Below are positions 1 through 4,673 of a stretch of DNA of 6,181 nt, in pieces (position 1 is the stretch's first letter; every line of letters starts with the position of its first letter). The position numbers were made by a program, and so were the translations under genes. Source of the stretch: Nitrospinota bacterium (lineage in GTDB: Bacteria > Nitrospinota > Nitrospinia > UBA9942). The notes under the pieces were generated by a model. It saw nothing but the letters and a program-made list of their open reading frames with translations, was not told the DNA's origin and made no database searches. The stretch is from NCBI GenBank assembly GCA_016234205.1, contig JACRGN010000097.1, forward strand, positions 1 through 6,181, written 5' to 3'.

Positions 1-44
1 AGGAGCATCAGTTGATCTCTGTTCGTTTGTGGAATAAATCTCAT
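1..44 (-). CDS. N-terminal fragment of a probable IS1182-type transposase (partial)
   Basis: Read on the minus strand from an ATG at 44-42, the open frame gives MRFIPQTNRDQLML and then leaves the window at its left edge. A strong Shine-Dalgarno sequence (GGGAGGAG, complement of 51-58) lies six bases before the ATG, and a TATAAT-type -10 lies just upstream of it, so this is a real gene start and not a chance frame. A short N-terminus of the form 'RFI...NRDQ..L' is what I remember from IS1182-like DDE transposases, which usually continue with an LLP.S..E motif, but only 14 residues are visible. The gene is transcribed away from dnaA. The family call rests on recognition of a short segment and could be wrong. 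That a divergent gene begins here is much surer than its name. Confidence 0.5.
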   Translation of the reverse strand, partial: MRFIPQTNRDQLML

Positions 45-62
45 AAGTGTCTCCTCCCTGGT

Positions 63-89
63 TTTTCTTAATTATACCAGTTAAGAAAA
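63..89. repeat. Perfect 9-bp inverted repeat around the divergent promoter
   Basis: TTTTCTTAA (63-71) is the exact reverse complement of TTAAGAAAA (81-89), with a 9-nt spacer that contains most of the minus-strand -10. A second, shorter pair (CTGGT 58-62, ACCAG 76-80) overlaps it and would exclude it. It could be a protein-binding site, or an RNA structure in an incoming transcript. The sequence alone does not decide this, and the arms are AT-rich enough that chance is possible. Confidence 0.4.
71..79 (-). promoter_or_regulatory. Extended -10 promoter of the divergent leftmost gene
   Basis: On the minus strand the sequence reads TGGTATAAT (complement of 79-71), a perfect TATAAT with the TGn extension of extended -10 promoters. 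The segment 17 bases upstream (TTTTCT, 99-94) is a poor -35, which extended -10 promoters tolerate. Transcription would begin near 64 and leave a leader of about 20 nt containing the Shine-Dalgarno site. The element lies inside overlapping inverted repeats (TTTTCTTAA at 63-71 with TTAAGAAAA at 81-89, and CTGGT at 58-62 with ACCAG at 76-80), so it could be regulated. Confidence 0.5.
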
Positions 90-156
90 CTTCAGAAAAG
101 CGGCATTTTCACACAGCCTGTCGACCTTCACACAAAGCATTTATAACTCCCCGTTT

Positions 157-228
157 GCACCTTAGCCCCTATTAAGCAAGGTTTGGGCTCTGTTGAGACC
201 CTCTAATTACCAGGATTGGGCAAGGTGC
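157..228. repeat. Imperfect long-spaced inverted repeat
   Basis: GCACCTTAGCCC (157-168) is complementary to GGGCAAGGTGC (218-228) apart from one extra A. An inner pair, AGCCC (164-168) and GGGCT (185-189), competes with it. This could be part of the end of the insertion sequence, or a structured 5' region upstream of its transposase gene. No partner end is visible to test either idea. Confidence 0.35.
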
Positions 229-249
229 TATATTTATATATGTTTTAAA

Positions 250-270
250 AAGCACTTTAAAAAAGTGCTT
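250..270 (-). terminator. Perfect 9-bp hairpin, possible minus-strand terminator
   Basis: AAGCACTTT (250-258) and AAAGTGCTT (262-270) form a perfect stem closed by a 3-nt loop. Read on the minus strand, the second arm runs into a short T run (five T in all, two of them in the stem), as in a weak intrinsic terminator. On the plus strand no T run follows. It would stop transcripts coming from the dnaA side before they enter the divergent transposase gene. The stem is AT-rich in part and the T run is short, so the terminator role is tentative, though the hairpin itself is unambiguous. Confidence 0.4.
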
Positions 271-279
271 GACAACAAT

Positions 280-358
280 AAACCAGACACGAAGACACGA
301 AGATTAAGAAATTATTTTTATTCTTTGTGCCTTAGTGTCTTGGTGGCTAAAGTGGTTT
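280..358. repeat. Dispersed-repeat-like imperfect hairpin with GACACGAA units
   Basis: The left arm contains two tandem GACACGAA octamers (286-293, 294-301). The right arm (323-343) reads CTTTGTGCCTTAGTGTCTTGG. The reverse complement of the right arm matches the left arm (283-302) with three substitutions and one gap, and an outer AAACCA (280-285) pairs with TGGTTT (353-358). Sequences of the type 'CTTCGTGCCTTCGTGTCTTCGTGG' are, from memory, a common dispersed intergenic repeat in many environmental bacterial genomes, and this looks like a diverged copy. It has no coding potential. Its multi-copy status cannot be seen within this window. Confidence 0.55.
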
Positions 359-487
359 TATAATTTCCTATACATATAAGAAAACTTCACTACTCTTAAG
401 TAAGTATAAAAAAGTATTTATATAATGTCAAATTGTTTGCTAATTATATATAAATCAATATGTTACATTAACAACCGCTTATAGTTT

Positions 488-515
488 TTGATTGCTTTTT
501 GTTTGTTATTATAAT
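488..515 (+). promoter_or_regulatory. Sigma70-type promoter of dnaA
   Basis: TTGATT (488-493, four of six matches to TTGACA) and a perfect TATAAT (510-515) are separated by 16 bp, giving an expected start near 522 and a leader of about 30 nt before the dnaA ATG. This is the best promoter pair in the upstream region. It overlaps an in-frame TTG at 492 that would lengthen DnaA by 20 residues. Because that TTG lies upstream of the expected transcription start, the promoter itself argues for the ATG at 552. Confidence 0.6.
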
Positions 516-529
516 AAAATAATTTTATT
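513..529. repeat. 17-bp AT palindrome over the dnaA transcription start
   Basis: AATAAAAT (513-520) and ATTTTATT (522-529) are perfect reverse complements around a single central A (521). The palindrome overlaps the end of the -10 and the predicted transcription start, where a repressor operator would sit. It is composed only of A and T in a region that is nearly all A and T, so chance cannot be excluded. Confidence 0.4.
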
Positions 530-539
530 TTCTCTTTTT

Positions 540-543
540 AGGA
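540..543 (+). promoter_or_regulatory. Ribosome binding site that decides the dnaA start
   Basis: AGGA at 540-543 lies eight bases before the ATG at 552. No comparable site precedes the in-frame TTG at 492, which sits inside the promoter. The protein from 552 begins MKLLWNQCKEEL, the usual beginning of DnaA domain I, whereas the extra upstream residues are hydrophobic, AT-driven and unlike the family. Confidence 0.7.
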
Positions 544-551
544 AATTTAAA

Positions 552-1877
552 ATGAAATTACTCTGGAACCAGTGTAAAGAAGAACTTAAGAATAGGGTAA
601 ACAAGAGCAATTATGAAATCTGGCTTGACCCTATATCCCTTGTCTCTGTTGACGAGAAATTTATCACTATCTCTGTCCCAAATAATTATTATATAGACAG
701 AATAAATAAGGATTATCTGAAATTGCTTGAAGAGATAGTCATAGACATTTTTAAAAAAAATATCGGTGTAAATCTGATTTCAAATGGCGAGACTGGAGAA
801 TTTGCAGTTAAGGACAGCATTATTAAAAAGGAAAAGAGAGAAAGGGTGGTAAGCACGACTCATATTACCGGGCTAAATTCAAAATATACATTTGATAATT
901 TTATTGTCGGTAATTGTAATCAATTTGCCCATGCGGCAGCAAAGGCCGTTGCTGAAAGCAGTATCACCTACAATCCCTTATTTATTTATGGTGATGTCGG
1001 TCTTGGAAAGACCCATCTTATGCAGGCGACTGGAAATTTTATACTAAACAATAGCAAAAAGAGGGTGCTTTATGTAACATCCGAGATTTTTGTCAACGAC
1101 CTGATAACATCAATTCAGCATAATAAAATGACATCTTTCAGGGAAAAGTATAGAAGTCTTGATGTCCTTTTTGTTGATGATGTGCATTTCATCGCTGGAA
1201 AGGAACACTCTCAAGAGGAGTTCTTTCATACATTTAATACACTGTTTGAATCGCATAAACAGATTATTTTATCCAGTGACAAGTATCCACGAGAAATACC
1301 GAGACTGGTTGAGAGATTAAAATCAAGATTTGAATGGGGGCTTATAGCAGATATACAACCGCCTGAACTGGAAACAAGGATAGCAATACTGAAAAGAAAG
1401 GCAGAAGAGAGCGGTATAGATCTCCCGCAGGATGTCGCAGAGTTTATAGCAAACAGGGTTAAATCAAATATAAGGGAGTTAGAAGGGTGCCTTTCAAGGA
1501 TTACTGCTGTCTCGTCTCTTAAGGGAAAGGAGATATCTCTTCTGCTGGCTGAGGACTCCTTTAGGGACATATTCAAGGCGAGGGAAAAGGCTATCAGTAC
1601 AAATGATATACAGCGGGCAGTTGCTGAATATTTTAATGTAAGAGTAACCGATTTAAGGTCAAAAAAGAGGGAAAGAAATATTTCGCTTCCAAGACAGGTT
1701 GCAATGCACCTCTGTAAGGAATTAACAAACCTGTCTCTTGAAGATATCGGTAAGAGTTTTGGAGGGAAAGATCACTCAACAGTTATACACGCACAGAAAA
1801 AAATAGAAAAAATTTGCAAAGAAAATAATGAAATATCAACAGCAATTAAGCAGATTAAGAAATCACTGGAATTGTAA
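552..1877 (+). CDS. dnaA: Chromosomal replication initiator protein DnaA
   Basis: DnaA is the AAA+ ATPase that binds DnaA boxes, opens the origin and helps load the replicative helicase. From the ATG at 552 it has 441 residues, a normal family length. Domain I (about 1-75, starting MKLLWNQC) mediates self-association and partner contacts. A short linker (domain II, about 76-108) follows. The AAA+ domain has Walker A GDVGLGKTH (147-155, with K153 and T154), Walker B LFVDD (206-210), sensor I around SSD (241-243), the likely arginine finger R259 in RLKSRFEWGL, and sensor II R308 in NIRELEG. Domain IV (about 345-441) carries the DNA-binding signature KDHSTVIHA (406-414). All catalytic residues are intact. 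The gene lies 320 bases upstream of gyrB, with no dnaN between. Its stop codon (1875-1877) abuts a repeat element, and TAAA, which includes the stop, recurs on the far side of that element. Expression is likely from the promoter at 488-515. Confidence 0.97.
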   Translation: MKLLWNQCKEELKNRVNKSNYEIWLDPISLVSVDEKFITISVPNNYYIDRINKDYLKLLEEIVIDIFKKNIGVNLISNGETGEFAVKDSIIKKEKRERVVSTTHITGLNSKYTFDNFIVGNCNQFAHAAAKAVAESSITYNPLFIYGDVGLGKTHLMQATGNFILNNSKKRVLYVTSEIFVNDLITSIQHNKMTSFREKYRSLDVLFVDDVHFIAGKEHSQEEFFHTFNTLFESHKQIILSSDKYPREIPRLVERLKSRFEWGLIADIQPPELETRIAILKRKAEESGIDLPQDVAEFIANRVKSNIRELEGCLSRITAVSSLKGKEISLLLAEDSFRDIFKAREKAISTNDIQRAVAEYFNVRVTDLRSKKRERNISLPRQVAMHLCKELTNLSLEDIGKSFGGKDHSTVIHAQKKIEKICKENNEISTAIKQIKKSLEL

Positions 1878-1878
1878 A

Positions 1879-1998
1879 CCCCGTTAGAAAATCTTTGACT
1901 TTCCAATGGGATGGCTCACAAGGGATATAAAGCCCCGTGTGATATCAAAAAAAGAGTTTTTTCATTTCCGCTGCAAGCAGCGGGTCTTTCTAACGGGG
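1879..1998. mobile_element. 120-bp MITE-like or palindromic element at the dnaA stop codon
   Basis: CCCCGTTAGAAA (1879-1890) and TTTCTAACGGGG (1987-1998) are perfect 12-bp inverted repeats bounding a 120-bp segment. TAAA flanks it on both sides (1875-1878 and 1999-2002), which fits a 4-bp target duplication. The left copy includes the dnaA stop, so the duplication would have preserved it. The flanking A and T at 1878 and 1999 also pair, so the repeat may equally be counted as 13 bp. The interior has no coding frame. It holds a compact hairpin (1968-1983), a mismatched stem (CACAAGGG 1917-1924 with CCCCGTGTG 1933-1941), and an A-run facing a T-run (about 1947-1962). The form is that of a small non-autonomous element. 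I do not recognise its parent transposon. It might instead be a large transcription-terminating structure. Confidence 0.55.
1968..1983 (+). terminator. GC-rich hairpin, possible dnaA terminator
   Basis: CCGCTGC (1968-1974) and GCAGCGG (1977-1983) are perfectly complementary, with only AA between them, so the real loop would open one or two pairs. GTCTTTCTAAC follows, which has a few T residues but no true T run. It is the strongest compact hairpin after the dnaA stop and could end or slow the dnaA transcript. Because it lies within the inverted-repeat element, the same hairpin may simply be part of a mobile repeat. Confidence 0.3.
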
Positions 1999-2008
1999 TA
2001 AATAAGTA

Positions 2009-2030
2009 GTTAGTATCCTGTTAGTATCTT
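2009..2030 (+). repeat. Two 11-bp tandem units (GTTAGTATCYT)
   Basis: GTTAGTATCCT (2009-2019) is followed at once by GTTAGTATCTT (2020-2030), ten of eleven bases identical. The unit begins with the heptamer GTTAGTA, which recurs in the opposite orientation as TACTAAC at 2141-2147 and 2162-2168. Direct repeats of this length just upstream of an AT-rich stretch may be a protein-binding array. No known box is matched. Confidence 0.5.
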
Positions 2031-2091
2031 GTTTAAAAGAAGGAAATAAAAGTTTTTAAAAATATATTTCTTGATAAGATTATTTTTCATT

Positions 2092-2120
2092 AACAAATTT
2101 TTATACTCTAACAATTTGTT
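2092..2120 (+). promoter_or_regulatory. Candidate gyrB -10 inside an inverted repeat
   Basis: TATACT (2102-2107) is the best -10 match upstream of gyrB, five of six bases, and would start transcription near 2114. No good -35 lies at the right distance. TTGATA at 2071-2076 is too far, with 25 bases between. AACAAATT (2092-2099) and AATTTGTT (2113-2120) are a perfect 8-bp inverted repeat that brackets this -10. Promoters of gyrase genes are often raised by DNA relaxation through their -10 region, so a weakly matched promoter here would be in keeping, but the call is tentative. Confidence 0.3.
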
Positions 2121-2197
2121 TTATAGAAAGGAAAACGACTTACTAACAAAAATACAAACACTACTAACTACTACTGTATTTATTTAAGGAGATAATA

Positions 2198-4594
2198 ATG
2201 GTAAAGAATGTATATGATGCGACTAAAATAAAAATCCTTGAAGGATTAGATGCTGTGAAAAAGAGACCTGCCATGTATATTGGAGATACCTCTACATATG
2301 GTCTCCACCATCTTGTATATGAGGTTGTTGATAATAGTGTTGATGAGGCAATGGCAGGATATGGAAAAAAAATAGATGTGATTATACATATTGACAACAG
2401 TGTTACTGTAATAGACGAAGGCAGAGGAATTCCTGTTGATATACATAAAGAGGTGAATAAACCCGCCGCAGAAGTGGTATTAACCACTTTGCATGCCGGT
2501 GGTAAGTTTGATAATGAGAGTTATAAGGTATCAGGAGGTCTGCATGGTGTTGGTGTCTCTGTCGTAAATGCCCTCTCAAAGAAACTTGAGGTTGAGATAA
2601 GAAGAGATGGAAAGGTATACACACAAACCTATGAGAAGGGTAAACCAATTACAGAACTGAAGGTTATTGGAAAGACAACGGCAAGTGGCACAAAGATTAA
2701 ATTCAAGCCAGATGATGAGATATTCGAGGTAAATAATTTTAATTTTGATATTTTATCCCAGAGACTAAGGGAGATGGCATTTTTGAATAAGGGGCTGAAG
2801 ATAAATGTTATTGATGAGAGAAACAATAAGAGTCATGAATTTTACTATGAGGGCGGAATTGTCTCCTTCATTGAATACCTGAATAGAAACAAAACACCAC
2901 TCTTTAAGGAACCTGTATATATTTATAAAGAGAGGGACAGCACATCAATAGAGGTATCCCTGCAATATAATGATGGTTACAATGAGGAGGTATTTTCCTT
3001 TGCAAATAATATAAATACCAGAGAGGGCGGAACACATCTCATCGGTTTCAGATCTGCACTTACAAGAACCATAAATAACTATGCCTCATCAAAAGCGATG
3101 CTGAAAGGAGATGTTAATATAACAGGAGAAGATGTAAGGGAGGGCCTGACTGCCGTATTGAGTGTCAAGATACCACAGCCGCAGTTTGAGGGACAGACAA
3201 AGGCAAAGCTCGGCAACAGTGAAGTAAAGGGGATGGTAGAGACCTTAGTAAATGAAAGGCTGATAGAGTTCTTTGAGGAGAAACCGTCTATTGCAAAGCT
3301 GATTGTCCAAAAGGCAATAAATGCCTCACAGGCAAGAGAGGCGGCAAGAAAGGCACGGGAACTGACACGAAGAAAAGGTGCCCTTGATTCCGGTTCACTG
3401 CCGGGAAAATTGGCAGACTGTTCTGAAAGGGACCCTGCATATTGTGAAATATATGTTGTTGAGGGTGATTCTGCAGGCGGCTCGGCAAAACAGGGGAGAG
3501 ACAGAAAGTATCAGGCAATACTACCTTTAAAGGGGAAGATTTTAAATGTGGAAAAGGCAAGGTTTGATAAGATGCTGAGCAATGAAGAAATAAAAACACT
3601 CATAACGGCGCTTGGCACAGGAATCGGGACAGAAGATTTTAATATAGATAAAACCCGATACCATAAGATAATAATAATGACAGATGCAGATGTAGATGGT
3701 GCCCATATAAGAACCCTTCTGTTGACATTCTTCTACAGGCAGATGACCCAGATAATAGAGAAAGGGTATCTATATATTGCCCAGCCGCCGCTCTACAGGG
3801 TCGCCAAGGGTAAAATGGAGAGGTATATAAAAGATGAAAAGGAACTGAATAATTATCTTCTTGAATTGGGTGTAGAAGGCAGGACCCTGAAGATAGGGGC
3901 TAAGACATACAGCGGGAAAAACTTTACCTCTGTCTTAAAGAAATTCATGGAGTATAGCGACCTCTTAGAAAACATAAAAAGAAAAGGCTATCCGGAAGAG
4001 GTTGTCAATTTTCTCCTGAGGGAGGGGATAAAAGAAAAGGACTTCTTTATTGAGAGAGAGGCGGTTGAATTGTTGACAAAGGGATTGAAAAAGGAAAAGA
4101 TAGATTTTGAAATTGTTCAGGATGAGGAACATGGCGGTTATGGTATTGAGTGGTTTGATAAGAGAGTTGGTGCCAAGAGAAAGATAAATTGGGACTTGAT
4201 CTCTATGGCAGAATATCAGGAACTGCTTGAGCTGTACCAGAACATTGGAGATATCTATAATCCGCCATTTAAAGTAATTCTTGAGACCCGTGGTGAGCGA
4301 AGCGAATCCAAAGAAGAGAGGATATTTGATGATATAGGCACACTGATTGAATATATAACCTCGGAAGGCAAGGAAGGGATAAATCTTCAGAGGTATAAGG
4401 GATTAGGAGAGATGAACCCTGATCAGTTGTGGGCTACCACAATGAACCCCGAGACCCGGACACTCCTTCAGGTAAGGATAGAAGATGTGGTAGAGGCAGA
4501 CGATATATTTACTGTCCTGATGGGAGATCAGGTTGAGCCGAGGAGGGAATTTATACAGACCCACGCCTTAGAGGTGAGGAATCTGGATATATAA
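2198..4594 (+). CDS. gyrB: DNA gyrase subunit B (ATPase subunit)
   Basis: GyrB supplies the ATPase and part of the cleavage centre of gyrase (GyrA2GyrB2), which introduces negative supercoils. It has 798 residues, close to the long diderm form (E. coli 804). The start ATG has AAGGAG (2186-2191) six bases upstream. The GHKL ATPase domain shows E42 and N46 in YEVVDNSVDE, D73 and G77 in DEGRGIPV, the ATP lid GGLHGVGVSVVNA (113-125), T165, and R136, the coumarin-contact arginine. The transducer domain holds QTKAKLGN (333-340). The TOPRIM domain has EGDSAGGSA (422-430) and DADVD (496-500), giving the metal ligands E422, D496 and D498. An insert of roughly 170 residues (about 545-715) follows, and then QRYKGLGEMNPDQLW (731-745). 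It is tight with gyrA downstream (79-nt gap), so the two are probably co-expressed. Residues 699-704 (GERSES) come from a low-complexity repeat-like DNA motif. GyrB is preferred over ParE because it lies next to gyrA and near dnaA. Confidence 0.97.
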   Translation: MVKNVYDATKIKILEGLDAVKKRPAMYIGDTSTYGLHHLVYEVVDNSVDEAMAGYGKKIDVIIHIDNSVTVIDEGRGIPVDIHKEVNKPAAEVVLTTLHAGGKFDNESYKVSGGLHGVGVSVVNALSKKLEVEIRRDGKVYTQTYEKGKPITELKVIGKTTASGTKIKFKPDDEIFEVNNFNFDILSQRLREMAFLNKGLKINVIDERNNKSHEFYYEGGIVSFIEYLNRNKTPLFKEPVYIYKERDSTSIEVSLQYNDGYNEEVFSFANNINTREGGTHLIGFRSALTRTINNYASSKAMLKGDVNITGEDVREGLTAVLSVKIPQPQFEGQTKAKLGNSEVKGMVETLVNERLIEFFEEKPSIAKLIVQKAINASQAREAARKARELTRRKGALDSGSLPGKLADCSERDPAYCEIYVVEGDSAGGSAKQGRDRKYQAILPLKGKILNVEKARFDKMLSNEEIKTLITALGTGIGTEDFNIDKTRYHKIIIMTDADVDGAHIRTLLLTFFYRQMTQIIEKGYLYIAQPPLYRVAKGKMERYIKDEKELNNYLLELGVEGRTLKIGAKTYSGKNFTSVLKKFMEYSDLLENIKRKGYPEEVVNFLLREGIKEKDFFIEREAVELLTKGLKKEKIDFEIVQDEEHGGYGIEWFDKRVGAKRKINWDLISMAEYQELLELYQNIGDIYNPPFKVILETRGERSESKEERIFDDIGTLIEYITSEGKEGINLQRYKGLGEMNPDQLWATTMNPETRTLLQVRIEDVVEADDIFTVLMGDQVEPRREFIQTHALEVRNLDI
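4294..4309 (+). repeat. TGAGCGAAGCGAATCC motif inside gyrB
   Basis: This 16-mer encodes the segment ERSES (residues 700-704) in the stretch just after the end of the GyrB insert, between the conserved NPPFKV (688-693) and the QRYKGLGE block (731-738). Related GyrB proteins usually have a shorter connection here. The GCGAAGCGAA core is of a kind I remember as recurring across some bacterial genomes. It may be a short repeat that entered the frame without breaking it, at a surface position. Copy number elsewhere is unknown. Confidence 0.3.
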
Positions 4595-4615
4595 TTAATT
4601 CATAAAGCAGAAAGT

Positions 4616-4650
4616 TTATAAAGTGTAAAGCTAAAGGACTTTATAATTTT
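4616..4650 (+). promoter_or_regulatory. Hairpin plus T-rich run in the gyrB-gyrA spacer, with an overlapping TATAAT
   Basis: TTATAAAGT (4616-4624) and ACTTTATAA (4638-4646) form a perfect 9-bp stem with a 13-nt loop, followed by TTTT and a further T-rich stretch to 4664. The stem is AT-rich and so weak, which fits partial termination or attenuation between gyrB and gyrA better than a full stop. The right arm also contains a perfect TATAAT (4642-4647) that could be the -10 of a gyrA promoter, but no -35 is found at the right spacing. Both readings are possible. Confidence 0.4.
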
Positions 4651-4673
4651 TACAATTTTGTTTTGAGGAGACT

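Larger units (their letters stand above)
45..551. other. Gene-free region between the divergent IS gene and dnaA
   Basis: No credible coding frame is present in this stretch of about 500 bases. From left to right it holds the divergent promoter and RBS (51-79), two TTCACACA octamers (108-115, 127-134), a loose inverted repeat (157-228), a perfect short hairpin (250-270), a GACACGAA-type dispersed repeat (280-358), and then a very AT-rich 190 bases ending in the dnaA promoter and RBS. The 13-mer TAAGAAAACTTCA occurs twice, at 82-94 and 377-389. I found no good match to the DnaA box TTATNCACA on either strand. The left part probably belongs to an insertion sequence, but its end cannot be placed because the other end lies outside the window. 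Confidence 0.6.
2005..2172. repeat. 11-bp perfect inverted repeat framing the gyrB upstream region
   Basis: AGTAGTTAGTA (2005-2015) is the exact reverse complement of TACTAACTACT (2162-2172). The arms are 146 bases apart and enclose the AT-rich stretch and the candidate gyrB promoter. The right arm ends 25 bases before the gyrB ATG, so it would lie in the 5' leader of gyrB mRNA if transcription starts near 2114. Paired arms at this spacing suggest looping by a DNA-binding protein or a boundary of inserted DNA. The low sequence complexity leaves chance open. Confidence 0.4.
1878..2197. other. Gene-free spacer between dnaA and gyrB
   Basis: This 320-base spacer contains no credible coding frame and no trace of dnaN or recF. 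It holds a 120-bp inverted-repeat-bounded element (1879-1998), two near-identical 11-bp tandem units (2009-2030), an AT-rich stretch (about 2031-2130) with an inverted repeat and a weak -10 candidate, a run rich in ACTAAC and ACTACT (2139-2175), and the gyrB ribosome binding site AAGGAG (2186-2191). I see no good DnaA-box match. The AT-rich section could serve as an unwinding element if an origin were here, but nothing else supports that. Confidence 0.6.

Noticed and set aside
269..298. Promoter with TTGACA at 269-274
   Set aside because: The -35 is perfect, but the bases 16-18 positions downstream (AAGACA region) bear no likeness to a -10, and the TTG belongs to the hairpin arm.
280..358. 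CRISPR-like repeat array
   Set aside because: There are only two adjacent octamers and one imperfect inverted arm. There are no spacers of regular size and no cas genes.
492..551. Upstream in-frame TTG start adding 20 residues to DnaA
   Set aside because: It lies between the -35 and -10 of a strong promoter, has no ribosome binding site, and the added residues do not resemble DnaA. The ATG at 552 has an RBS and the normal N-terminus.
45..2197. oriC in the dnaA-flanking spacers
   Set aside because: Both spacers are AT-rich, but I found no cluster of TTATNCACA or its close variants on either strand. The nearest, CTATACATA at 368-376, matches seven of nine and stands alone. A TGTGGAATAA at 28-37 has an extra base and lies in the divergent gene. 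GC skew over the whole chromosome would be needed.
4604..4636. Five AAAG units before gyrA as a regulatory array
   Set aside because: The spacings are irregular (7, 9, 7 and 6 bases) and AAAG is expected often in such A-rich DNA.
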